From positions 1-64,000 of the forward strand of contig JAFRJX010000005.1 in the NCBI GenBank assembly GCA_017432025.1: a stretch of DNA of 64,000 nt, read 5' to 3'. The DNA is from Candidatus Saccharimonadota bacterium (GTDB taxonomy: Bacteria; Patescibacteriota; Saccharimonadia; Saccharimonadales; Saccharimonadaceae). The notes below the pieces were generated by a model that was given only the letters and a program-made list of their open reading frames with translations, was not told where the DNA came from and made no database searches. The position numbers were made by a program, and so were the translations under genes. Of the stretch, positions 32,506 through 40,240 are shown piece by piece (the stretch's first letter is position 1; every line of letters starts with the position of its first letter).

Positions 32506-33972
32506 TTAGCGTTTTGCGACGGCTTTTTTTCTGCCAGAAGATAGTTTCTTATTTCTATCGTTAATTGACATTCTCGCTACCAAGATTTCACCGATTACAA
32601 TACAGACAGCCGAGCTACCAATTAGCATCATATTGTCTTGAATTGCTTCGAGGCTGAATTCTGGAATGAATGTAAAGAACAATGAGATGAAGAGCAAAAC
32701 TAATGGCACGATGCCCATAATCCAGCGAAGGACTGGACCAATCGAAAGCCAGTAGCCATTCTGAACCTGCTTACCGTTCTTGTGTAGTTTGATAAATGCC
32801 GCAAACATTGGAATGTATGACAAAAGTAGACATACGAGCGACACGTCGAAGAATGCCCAGAACATGTTCTGACCATCTTCCCATTCTGGGAAGCAGTACG
32901 CGAGAATGATACCAGCGACTGCTAGGACGATAGACACTAAACCAGTCCAAATGCCTACTACATAAGGCACACCGTCTTTGTTACGCTTTGTCCAAGACTT
33001 CGGGAACATACCATCTTCTGCAGCGAAGGAAATCACTGAGTAAACGCCAAAGTTCCATGAAGAAATGTTTGAAATCAAAGTTAAAATGAAGAGGCCACCG
33101 ACCACAATCGTAATCGATTGAATCGCAGCTTCCGCAAAGCCTGCGTTAGCAAGCAATACTTGATAAGAATCTAGGAAACCAGTGTTGGTTTGAAGATCTT
33201 CGTATGGAATTGCTACACCCATACCAAAGGATGGCAAGATGTAGAAAATTGCAATGAGGATACCACCAAGAATGATTGCCTTTGGAATCTGTTTCTTTGG
33301 TTTATCCATATCATCATAGAATGTACCGACCACTTCAAAGCCAAGCATGTTGAAGATGATGAGTGCCACAAATGAGAGGCCAAACCAATCAACTCCACCT
33401 TCAGCTGAGGCTAGTGGAACTACATCGTGCCATGATTCAATTGGGTTCGCTGTACCTTTAGTAAAGAGTACATAGAAACCAAGCACACCAATTGCACCAA
33501 GTAGTACAATCTTAATGAGTGCACCGATATTTGATACGACATCGGATTGAGAAATGCGAAGCATACCAAGAATCGTTACGAGCACGATATAGAATACTTG
33601 AATCGCCAGCACCATCCACATCTCCATCTCGATGCCAAACATTTGCATTAGCATCGTAGTGATGAGGTCGGCGAGGGAAGCAATCCATAGTGGATAGTTA
33701 ACCCAGTAGAACCATGCTACTCTTGAGGCCCACTTTTTACCAAAGGCCTTTTTAATCCAGGTATACATACCGCCTTCAGACGGGTATTGTGTACCGAGTT
33801 CTGCACTGATAAGTGCGTATGGCACGAAGAAACCGATCAGCATAATTGCCCACCAGATGTACATCGAATTACCGATGGCCGCGGTTGGCGCTACAGCATC
33901 TCCCACCAAGATTATACAGACTGTCGCGAGCACTGCCGAGAACAGCCTGAATTTATATTTCTTCTTTGGCAT
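32506..33972 (-). CDS. aguD: APC-family amino acid antiporter, probably agmatine/putrescine
   Basis: 488 aa. About twelve membrane helices with the APC-superfamily pattern: the first helix LFSAVLATVCIILVGDAVAPTAAIGNS, and EGGMYTWIKKAFGKKWA in the second-third helix region. The gene lies between putrescine carbamoyltransferase and agmatine deiminase, the same order as in Firmicute agmatine operons, where this member exchanges agmatine for putrescine. The substrate is inferred from position. The ATG overlaps the upstream stop (TAATG) with GGAGG before it. Confidence 0.88.
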   Translation of the reverse strand: MPKKKYKFRLFSAVLATVCIILVGDAVAPTAAIGNSMYIWWAIMLIGFFVPYALISAELGTQYPSEGGMYTWIKKAFGKKWASRVAWFYWVNYPLWIASLADLITTMLMQMFGIEMEMWMVLAIQVFYIVLVTILGMLRISQSDVVSNIGALIKIVLLGAIGVLGFYVLFTKGTANPIESWHDVVPLASAEGGVDWFGLSFVALIIFNMLGFEVVGTFYDDMDKPKKQIPKAIILGGILIAIFYILPSFGMGVAIPYEDLQTNTGFLDSYQVLLANAGFAEAAIQSITIVVGGLFILTLISNISSWNFGVYSVISFAAEDGMFPKSWTKRNKDGVPYVVGIWTGLVSIVLAVAGIILAYCFPEWEDGQNMFWAFFDVSLVCLLLSYIPMFAAFIKLHKNGKQVQNGYWLSIGPVLRWIMGIVPLVLLFISLFFTFIPEFSLEAIQDNMMLIGSSAVCIVIGEILVARMSINDRNKKLSSGRKKAVAKR

Positions 33973-34988
33973 TAATTAGCCTCCTTTTGTTGTTTTATAT
34001 AATCGAGTGTAGCTTGTGCTACTCCGGAAAAATACAATAGTAACCCCCTCTGCGCGGTCAGACGATTCTCTGCTTCATCCCAAGCTAGAGAATTTGGACC
34101 ATCGAGAACTGAATCGGTAACTTCTTCATTACGACTAGCCGGCAAACAATGTAGGAATTTGCAATTTGGATTTCCAGTTGCTGCCATCATTTCGTCATTC
34201 ACTTGATACTTCGGATAAAAGTCGGCCATATAAACTTCTTTTGGCGTTTCTTTATCATAAAGACCATACCAAACGTCAGTATAAATAAAGTCGGCACCCT
34301 TCAAACATTCTGGGTCATCAGACCAAGTCGCCGAACCACCATATTGCTCAGCATTTTTCTTGCCGATACCTAACCATTCATCGTCGATTTTGTGATTGTC
34401 TGGACCATAGTGGACAAAATTCATACCCATTTTAGTCGCCATATCACAAAGCGTATTACATACTTGTGTCGCATCGCCCACGAACACGACTTTGATATCT
34501 TTCATTTCCTTACCTTCCGGTAAATTGTCAAAAATCGTAATCATGTCGCCGATACCTTGAGTCGGATGACACCTATCGCTCATACCATTAATCACTGGTA
34601 CGGTCGAAAATTCACCTAGCGCTTTAATCGTCTCGTGACGATCCACGCGCGACATAATAATGTCACACATTCTCGCCAAAACTTTGGCAGTATCATTAAT
34701 TGTTTCGTGTTTGCCAAGCTGAATTGCACCCGGAGCGAGGTTTAAGGCATGTCCACCGAGTTGCTCCATCGCAACTTCAAATGAAACTCTAGTTCTCGTT
34801 GATTTCTGTTCGAAAATCATACCGAGAGATTTATGGTAAAGCGAATGTAGCCACCCACCACCTTTAATATAATCTCTCACAATGCGCGACACATTGATAA
34901 TATCCTTAATTTCGGACTGATCAAAATCAGCCGTGTCGATAAAATCTTTGCGCGTAGGAGAAATATGCTTTAGCGTATAACCATCCAT
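33972..34988 (-). CDS. ptcA: Putrescine carbamoyltransferase
   Basis: 338 aa. It shares the carbamoyl-phosphate site of the OTC family (KSTRTRVSFE, HPTQ, HCLP). The second-substrate region, though, is that of putrescine carbamoyltransferase: LAPGAIQLGKHETI, VFVGDATQVCNTL, TDVWYGLYDKE, FYPKYQVN, and the extended C-terminal helix after ENRLTAQRGLLLYF. It lacks the SMG loop of true OTC, which ArcB at 38094 keeps. It splits carbamoylputrescine with phosphate into putrescine and carbamoyl phosphate. It is leaderless, with TATAAT ending 7 bases before the ATG, and heads the operon ptcA-aguD-aguA. Confidence 0.95.
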   Translation of the reverse strand: MDGYTLKHISPTRKDFIDTADFDQSEIKDIINVSRIVRDYIKGGGWLHSLYHKSLGMIFEQKSTRTRVSFEVAMEQLGGHALNLAPGAIQLGKHETINDTAKVLARMCDIIMSRVDRHETIKALGEFSTVPVINGMSDRCHPTQGIGDMITIFDNLPEGKEMKDIKVVFVGDATQVCNTLCDMATKMGMNFVHYGPDNHKIDDEWLGIGKKNAEQYGGSATWSDDPECLKGADFIYTDVWYGLYDKETPKEVYMADFYPKYQVNDEMMAATGNPNCKFLHCLPASRNEEVTDSVLDGPNSLAWDEAENRLTAQRGLLLYFSGVAQATLDYIKQQKEAN

Positions 34989-34995
34989 GCTATAA

Positions 34996-35031
34996 ATTAT
35001 AATTTAAGTTTATTTTAAGCGCAAGCATTTT
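34996..35031 (-). promoter_or_regulatory. Promoter of the agmatine operon with shared 18-base element
   Basis: TATAAT (35001-34996) ends 7 bases before the ATG. A TTGCGC at the -35 position is 17 bases upstream. The element TTTAAGCGCAAGCATTTT (35014-35031, plus-strand reading) differs at only two positions from one at 39139-39156 upstream of arcB, and both lie at the same distance from their -10 boxes. Confidence 0.7.
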
Positions 35032-35038
35032 GATAAAA

Positions 35039-35066
35039 AATTCGCCCCGGATTAACAGGGCGAATT
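35039..35066 (-). terminator. Terminator of the arcBAD operon
   Basis: AATTCGCCC/GGGCGAATT stem with a ten-base loop, followed on the minus strand by a T run. It separates arcD from the agmatine operon promoter. Confidence 0.9.
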
Positions 35067-35083
35067 TATTTTTTGTTTTATTT

Positions 35084-36793
35084 TTAACCGAGTGAGAATA
35101 GACAGAGAACAATAATGTTTACTACTGCAATACAGCCTACCACTCTGATGCCCCACTTGAACCAAGTTGCATAATCTACCTTAGCAAGTGCGAGGCCACC
35201 CATGATCGCACCACAGGTAGGAGTGATGAGATTCACGAGACCATTTGCTGCGACAATCGTCATTGCTGCAACGTCTGTACTGTACCCAAGGTTTTGTGCC
35301 ACCGGCGCAATAATTGGTGTAGAAAGCGTTGCAAGACCAGATGATGATGGTACTAAGACCGAGAGCACCACATGGAGCAAATAGTTTAGAGGTACGAATG
35401 CCATTTCTGGAAGTGTTGCCAAGAAATTCGAAGCATTATAAACAATGTAATTATCGAGGCTGGTTTGTGCCATCAGCACCGATGCGCCACGAGCGACTGC
35501 AATCACGAGGACTACACCAATCATGTCATCTGCACCATCGATAAAGGTATCAACATAACCATGCTCACCTTGACGGTTGATGAGTGAGATTACGATTGAC
35601 ATGAGGAAGAACCACAATGCCGCTTCGTAGAACCACCAATCACCAAGTGCCGCACCTGTTAAGCCGCCTGCAAAGAAGCCGCCTAGTGCATCATGGAATT
35701 GTGCGAATATATTATTCTCAAAGAATTCACCCCATGGGATGAAGCTAATAATCATCACCACGAATGTAAATGCAAAGACGATAAGGGAAGCAATCTGTGT
35801 GCCAGTTAGCTTCAAAGCATCGTCTTTTGCCTCCAAGAATTTACTATATTTCTTCTCAGCGGCCGCTTGCTCACGTAGACTTAAGAACGTTGAGCCTTTA
35901 TCGCGTTGCACCTTCTTTGCATATTTCACTACAAAGAATGCAGCAATTGCGAGAGTAGTTAGCCAAAGTACCACACCAATTAGAATCACAGTACCGTTAT
36001 TAAATTCGATACCAGCATCCTTCATTGCGGATACTGCTACACCGGTTGCAAATGGGTTAATGGTTGAACCAAGCACACCAGAACCAGCACCGAGGAGAAT
36101 CGTTGCGACACCTACGAGTGGATCCATGCCAGCAGCATACATCGTTGCGGCGATGAGCACATAGAAGCCCACGCTTTCTTCAAGGAAGCCATAGGTTGTA
36201 CCAAGTACCGAGAAGATGAGCATGAGAAGGAGAATGAGTAGATACTCTTTTCCATGAAGCTTCTTCACGAGAATCTTGATTCCAGTCTCGAGCGCTTTAG
36301 TCTTTGCCATCACGGCAAGGAAGCCACCAAGCACCATCACGAAGATACAAACATCAATTGCGTCTTCAAAACCGAGAATTGGTGCAATTAGAATTTGATA
36401 AAGTTTTGCGCCTACTACACCAGAGCCATCAACGATTGCACAAGCACCTTCACCAAGGGCTTCTTCACAAGCCTCGAGGGAATCATACGTTGTTTCCTCT
36501 TCAGTAGTAGTTGCTGCTTCAGCACCATCAAGAGTGGTTTCCGTACCAGCATCTAGTGGAGTTACTGAATCATTGTTAGCGATGAGTTGACCTTCAGCAC
36601 CTACGGCCGCTTCAAGTTCAAGAGTAGCATCATCTTCAACTTGGACCGTCTCATCTTCAACAGGTGCCTCGTGATACTTTGCCTTAGGCAACACGTGAGA
36701 CAAAATACCAAGAAGCACAATCAAAATCATGATAATCGAGTATGCCGACAGCATCGCTCGACTAGTCTTCTTACGATTTTTCTTCTTAAACAT
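35084..36793 (-). CDS. arcD: YfcC-family arginine/ornithine antiporter ArcD
   Basis: 569 aa. About twelve or more membrane helices of the YfcC/ion-transporter superfamily: GTTYGFLEESVGFYVLI, GAGSGVLGSTINPFATGVA, and SSSGLATLSTPIIAPVA with NLITPTCGAIMGGLA as paired re-entrant segments. Streptococcal arginine-deiminase operons use this same family as ArcD. Between helix 1 and helix 2 (about residues 40-128) lies an acidic Glu/Asp/Thr/Ala-rich outside loop with two cysteines, not typical of YfcC proteins (about 500 aa). It follows arcA with a 61-base gap and an AAAGGA Shine-Dalgarno. Arginine-in/ornithine-out exchange is inferred from the operon. Confidence 0.88.
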   Translation of the reverse strand: MFKKKNRKKTSRAMLSAYSIIMILIVLLGILSHVLPKAKYHEAPVEDETVQVEDDATLELEAAVGAEGQLIANNDSVTPLDAGTETTLDGAEAATTTEEETTYDSLEACEEALGEGACAIVDGSGVVGAKLYQILIAPILGFEDAIDVCIFVMVLGGFLAVMAKTKALETGIKILVKKLHGKEYLLILLLMLIFSVLGTTYGFLEESVGFYVLIAATMYAAGMDPLVGVATILLGAGSGVLGSTINPFATGVAVSAMKDAGIEFNNGTVILIGVVLWLTTLAIAAFFVVKYAKKVQRDKGSTFLSLREQAAAEKKYSKFLEAKDDALKLTGTQIASLIVFAFTFVVMIISFIPWGEFFENNIFAQFHDALGGFFAGGLTGAALGDWWFYEAALWFFLMSIVISLINRQGEHGYVDTFIDGADDMIGVVLVIAVARGASVLMAQTSLDNYIVYNASNFLATLPEMAFVPLNYLLHVVLSVLVPSSSGLATLSTPIIAPVAQNLGYSTDVAAMTIVAANGLVNLITPTCGAIMGGLALAKVDYATWFKWGIRVVGCIAVVNIIVLCLFSLG

Positions 36794-36854
36794 TTTTTAT
36801 CCTTTTAAGTTAATATTTCCCCCACCCCCTGTGCCTAAAAACTCGTCCTCTCCG

Positions 36855-38084
36855 CTAATCCTCCTCTCTCACTAATGCCATGCTCATACAGTGCGAACCA
36901 CCGCGGCCACGCGATAATTCGGAACTCGGGATTTCAATCACTTTAATGCCATGACGGCGCAACGTCTGATTTGTGACAAAGTTACGATCATAAGCAATCA
37001 CTACGCCTGGACGAATGCAAAGTAGGTTTACACCATCGCTCCATTGCTCACGCTCAGCATCAATTCGTTTACCATTACCACATTTGATAAGTTCAACCTT
37101 ATTCAGATGGAGATATTTCTCTAATACCTTCTGCAAGCTCTGGTGGATTTCTACGATTTCAATTTCCCCGCCCCGTCCAGCAGATATTTCGTAGATTGTC
37201 GAAATATCCATAATTGCATCCTGTACGGCAAACTTATCGACATCAACCTGCGTCATCACCGTATCAAGGTGCATAAAGCTTCTTTCGTCTGGAATATCAA
37301 TTGCAAGTACATACTTAAAGGAATTGTTTTTGTCTTTAAACAAATTCCTGGCAAAGTTCGCAATTGCATCTGGTTCGGTACGTTGTGAAATGCCAATCGC
37401 TACCACTTCTTTTGAAAGTACTTGAATATCGCCACCTTCAATTGAATATGGTTCGGTGCGATCATAATATAGTTTCACATCATCATAGAATGGATGATAT
37501 TTGAAGACATATTCTGCGAAAATCGATTCGCGCGTACGTGTTACCGCCCACATTTTGTGAAGCGTCGCTGCATGACCAATCGTGGCCATCGGATCACGTT
37601 GGAAGAGAATATTCGGGATTGGATCGATAATCATTTTGCCAGTATCACGCGTCGCGTAAAAACCTGATACCTTGCCAAGCTTCTTTAACTCAGAAATATC
37701 AATACCAGCAATACACTTTCTTACCAAATCTCTTGTATTCTTGATGCTGTTTAGAAAATCAAAACAGTGCTTTTCAATTTTTGGCGACGTCACACCAGCT
37801 TCACGAATAAATTGGCGGATGAATTCTTTACGCACCTTTGCACCACCGGCCTCAATCGCCTCAGCTGCTAGATCGGTAATGTAAACAACTTCAACTCCCT
37901 CCGCGCGAAGTGCATTTGCGTATGCATCGTGCTCTTCCTGAGCAACCTTTAAATATGGAATATCGTCGAAGAGAAGTCTCTCGAGCGTATTTGGTGTGAG
38001 ATTTAGGAATTCATCACCCGGGCGATGAACTAGCACCTTTTTAAGTGGCGCAATCTCACTAAAGTTGCTAATTGAGTTTTTCAC
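36855..38084 (-). CDS. arcA: Arginine deiminase (GTG start)
   Basis: 409 aa. Start is GTG, fixed by AAGGAGG just upstream and 9 bases after arcB. Catalytic features: IPNILFQRDPMATIG, YSIEGGDIQVL, FMHLDTVMTQVD, and the nucleophilic cysteine in RGRGGSHCMSMAL near the C-terminus. It converts arginine to citrulline and ammonia, which also raises pH. It is part of the operon arcB-arcA-arcD. Confidence 0.98.
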   Translation of the reverse strand: MKNSISNFSEIAPLKKVLVHRPGDEFLNLTPNTLERLLFDDIPYLKVAQEEHDAYANALRAEGVEVVYITDLAAEAIEAGGAKVRKEFIRQFIREAGVTSPKIEKHCFDFLNSIKNTRDLVRKCIAGIDISELKKLGKVSGFYATRDTGKMIIDPIPNILFQRDPMATIGHAATLHKMWAVTRTRESIFAEYVFKYHPFYDDVKLYYDRTEPYSIEGGDIQVLSKEVVAIGISQRTEPDAIANFARNLFKDKNNSFKYVLAIDIPDERSFMHLDTVMTQVDVDKFAVQDAIMDISTIYEISAGRGGEIEIVEIHQSLQKVLEKYLHLNKVELIKCGNGKRIDAEREQWSDGVNLLCIRPGVVIAYDRNFVTNQTLRRHGIKVIEIPSSELSRGRGGSHCMSMALVREED

Positions 38085-38093
38085 TTTCCTCCT

Positions 38094-39095
38094 TTATTGA
38101 TTATATTCATCAGTTAACGTTAAATACATCACTGCCTTAATCGTATGCAAACGATTCTCAGCTTCGTCAAACACTGCTGAGTGCTCAGACTCAAACACCT
38201 CGTTTGCAACTTCCATTTCTTCAATGCCAAATTTTTCGTGTACATCACGTGCCACGGAAGTATTTAAATCGTGGAATGATGGCAAGCAGTGAAGGAAAAT
38301 ACAACCTGGCTTGGCTTTATTAATCATTTCCATCGTCACACGATAACTTTGCAATTGGTCAATTCTTTCGCCCCATTTTTCTTTGTCTTCACCCATTGAT
38401 AGCCAAATGTCAGTATAAATTGCATCCGCCGTATCATTGAGCGCATTAATATCGTCCGTAATGGTAATGGTCGCTCCGTTTTTCTCAGCAATCGGACGAC
38501 AGGCATTCACGATGTCTTCAGAAGGGTGAAGCTCGTTTGGTCCACACGCAATAAAGTTCATGCCCATTTTGGCAGCCATTGCCATCAGGGAATTAGCCAC
38601 ATTGTTACGCGTATCGCCGACAAAGGCTAAAGTCTTACCGCTAAATCCACCAAGTTTTTCTTCAATCGTCATAAAATCTGCAAGCGCTTGAGTTGGATGG
38701 CAATAATCAGTTAAACCATTCCAGACCGGCACATCCGCATATTTAGCCAAATCATCCACAGTTTCCTGTTTAAAACCGCGGAATTCAATTCCGTCATAAA
38801 AACGTGCGAGCACTCTTGCCGTATCCGCTACGGATTCCTTGTGCCCCATTTGCGAACCCGTCGGGTCAAGATAAGTCACATTCATTCCGAGATCATATCC
38901 GGCCACCTCAAAAGCACATCGAGTTCTCGTCGACGTCTTCTCGAATAGCACCGCAATATTTTTCCCAGGGAAATATTTGTGATTCTCGCCGGCGTGTTTC
39001 ATTTCCTTAAATCTTTTGGCGGCATCTAGCATAAAGCGAAGTTCTTCTTCACTAAAATCTAGAATTCGCAGAAAATCTCTTCCTTTGAAATTCAT
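38094..39095 (-). CDS. arcB: Ornithine carbamoyltransferase, catabolic
   Basis: 333 aa. The carbamoyl-phosphate site STRTRCAFE, HPTQALADF, the ornithine loop DIWLSMGE, and FLHCLPSFHD are all present. In this operon it runs in the catabolic direction, splitting citrulline into ornithine and carbamoyl phosphate. It is the first gene of arcBAD, with a leader of about 19 bases and a GAAGGGA Shine-Dalgarno. The promoter is the TATAAT at 39126-39121 with an upstream element shared with the agmatine operon. It is clearly distinct from the putrescine enzyme at 33972. Confidence 0.97.
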   Translation of the reverse strand: MNFKGRDFLRILDFSEEELRFMLDAAKRFKEMKHAGENHKYFPGKNIAVLFEKTSTRTRCAFEVAGYDLGMNVTYLDPTGSQMGHKESVADTARVLARFYDGIEFRGFKQETVDDLAKYADVPVWNGLTDYCHPTQALADFMTIEEKLGGFSGKTLAFVGDTRNNVANSLMAMAAKMGMNFIACGPNELHPSEDIVNACRPIAEKNGATITITDDINALNDTADAIYTDIWLSMGEDKEKWGERIDQLQSYRVTMEMINKAKPGCIFLHCLPSFHDLNTSVARDVHEKFGIEEMEVANEVFESEHSAVFDEAENRLHTIKAVMYLTLTDEYNQ

Positions 39096-39120
39096 TTTTA
39101 TCCCTTCTTACCTACCATAT

Positions 39121-39156
39121 ATTATATAGTAAATCGGATTTAAACACAAGCATTTT
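39121..39156 (-). promoter_or_regulatory. arcB promoter with shared 18-base element and 13-bp palindrome
   Basis: TATAAT at 39126-39121. A perfect palindrome TAAATC-G-GATTTA lies at 39130-39142. TTTAAACACAAGCATTTT (39139-39156) matches the agmatine promoter element at 16 of 18 positions. TTGTGT sits 17 bases from the -10. The element lies between the divergent arcB and arcC promoters and could control both. Confidence 0.7.
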
Positions 39157-39177
39157 AAGGTTTAATTCAGCTTATGC

Positions 39178-39183
39178 TATAAT
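39178..39183 (+). promoter_or_regulatory. -10 box of arcC (leaderless)
   Basis: Extended -10 TGCTATAAT, ending 6 bases before the ATG at 39190. Confidence 0.7.
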
Positions 39184-39189
39184 GAAATT

Positions 39190-40131
39190 ATGAAAAAGCG
39201 AGTAGTTTTAGCGTTAGGCGGTAACGCGTTACAAAAAAATGGCGAAGCATCTGCTGAAGCCCAGAAAAAAATCGCCGAATCCGTCGGTGAAGCTATTTCC
39301 GACTTAGCCGACAAATATGAAATTATTGTTGCGCACGGCAACGGTCCACAAGTTGGCAACATCTTGATTCACGAAGAGGCCGCCTCGACCGAAAAAGCTC
39401 CGGCCATGCCACTCGAAACTGCAGTCGCCATGAGCCAAGGTCAAATCGGCTACTGGCTAACTCAAGCCATCAATAATGCTTTTATCAAAAAAGGCAAACC
39501 AAGCAAGAAGATTGCAACCGTGATTTCGCAAGTCGTTGTCGATCGTAACGATCCAGCCTTTAAGAACCCAACCAAACCAATCGGCCAATTCTATTCCGAA
39601 AAAGAAGCTAAGGCCCTCGCAAAAGAGAAGGGCTGGACGGTCAAGGAAGATGCCGGCCGCGGTTGGCGCCGTGTCGTGGCTTCACCAAAGCCAATTGATA
39701 TCGTTGAAAAGAAAACCATTTCCGAACTCGTTTCCGATGGCGTGATTGTAATTGCTGCCGGTGGTGGTGGCATTCCAGTCGTTCGCACCAAAGTCCTGAA
39801 ACGTTTGAAGGGAATTGATGCCGTGATTGATAAAGATTACGCCGCCGAAAAACTCGCCGAACTCGTCAAAGCCGACGTCTTCATTTCTTGTACCGCCGTA
39901 CCAAATGTCTATATTAATTATGGCTTACCGGAACAACAAAAGCTCGACCAGATTTCTGTCAAAGAAATCCAAGACCTCAAGAAATACGGCTACTTCAAAG
40001 CCGGCTCGATGCTTCCAAAAGTTGAAGCCGCTTCTGCCTTCGCAAAGCACGGTGGCACCGGCATCATCACCGACATCGACAACCTCCGCGATGCTTTAAA
40101 CGGCAAAGCGGGAACTATTATTACGAATTAA
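39190..40131 (+). CDS. arcC: Carbamate kinase
   Basis: 313 aa. LALGGNALQKNG, VAHGNGPQVGNILI, RGWRRVVASPKPIDIVE, VIAAGGGGIPV and VIDKDYAAEKLAELVKADVFI are the carbamate kinase motifs. It makes ATP from carbamoyl phosphate and ADP, the energy-yielding step common to both the arginine and agmatine routes. It is the only carbamate kinase gene in the window and stands alone on the plus strand, divergent from arcB, with a leaderless promoter. Its TAA stop is the first base-paired triplet of the palindromic element that follows. Confidence 0.97.
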   Translation: MKKRVVLALGGNALQKNGEASAEAQKKIAESVGEAISDLADKYEIIVAHGNGPQVGNILIHEEAASTEKAPAMPLETAVAMSQGQIGYWLTQAINNAFIKKGKPSKKIATVISQVVVDRNDPAFKNPTKPIGQFYSEKEAKALAKEKGWTVKEDAGRGWRRVVASPKPIDIVEKKTISELVSDGVIVIAAGGGGIPVVRTKVLKRLKGIDAVIDKDYAAEKLAELVKADVFISCTAVPNVYINYGLPEQQKLDQISVKEIQDLKKYGYFKAGSMLPKVEAASAFAKHGGTGIITDIDNLRDALNGKAGTIITN

Positions 40132-40240
40132 AAAAATAGAAGTTTTCAAGGAATCCGGAGCGCGGCAGCGCGAGGACGAGCGCCGGTCACCCGTGGCGAC
40201 GGGCTGACCGGACGCGGCCTTGAAAACTTTTATTTTTTTA
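40129..40240. other. Large palindromic GC-core element filling the arcC-pgi gap
   Basis: An outer stem of 23 pairs (40129-40151 with 40218-40240, one G-U) starts exactly at the arcC stop codon on one side and the pgi stop codon on the other. Inside are CCG/CGG (40155-40157 with 40215-40217), a GCGC-GGCA-GCGC hairpin (40160-40171), and a 12-bp hairpin (CCGGTCA-CCCGT, loop GGCG, one bulge; 40183-40211). The A- and T-rich ends allow termination in both directions. The multibranched GC-rich core, unlike the simple terminators nearby, suggests an added RNA function or a mobile palindromic unit. Confidence 0.75.

Noticed and set aside
33972-34988. A second ornithine carbamoyltransferase
   Set aside because: The ornithine SMG loop is missing, and the DVWYGLYDKE, FYPKYQVN and GDATQVC segments fit putrescine carbamoyltransferase; the operon partners also fit.
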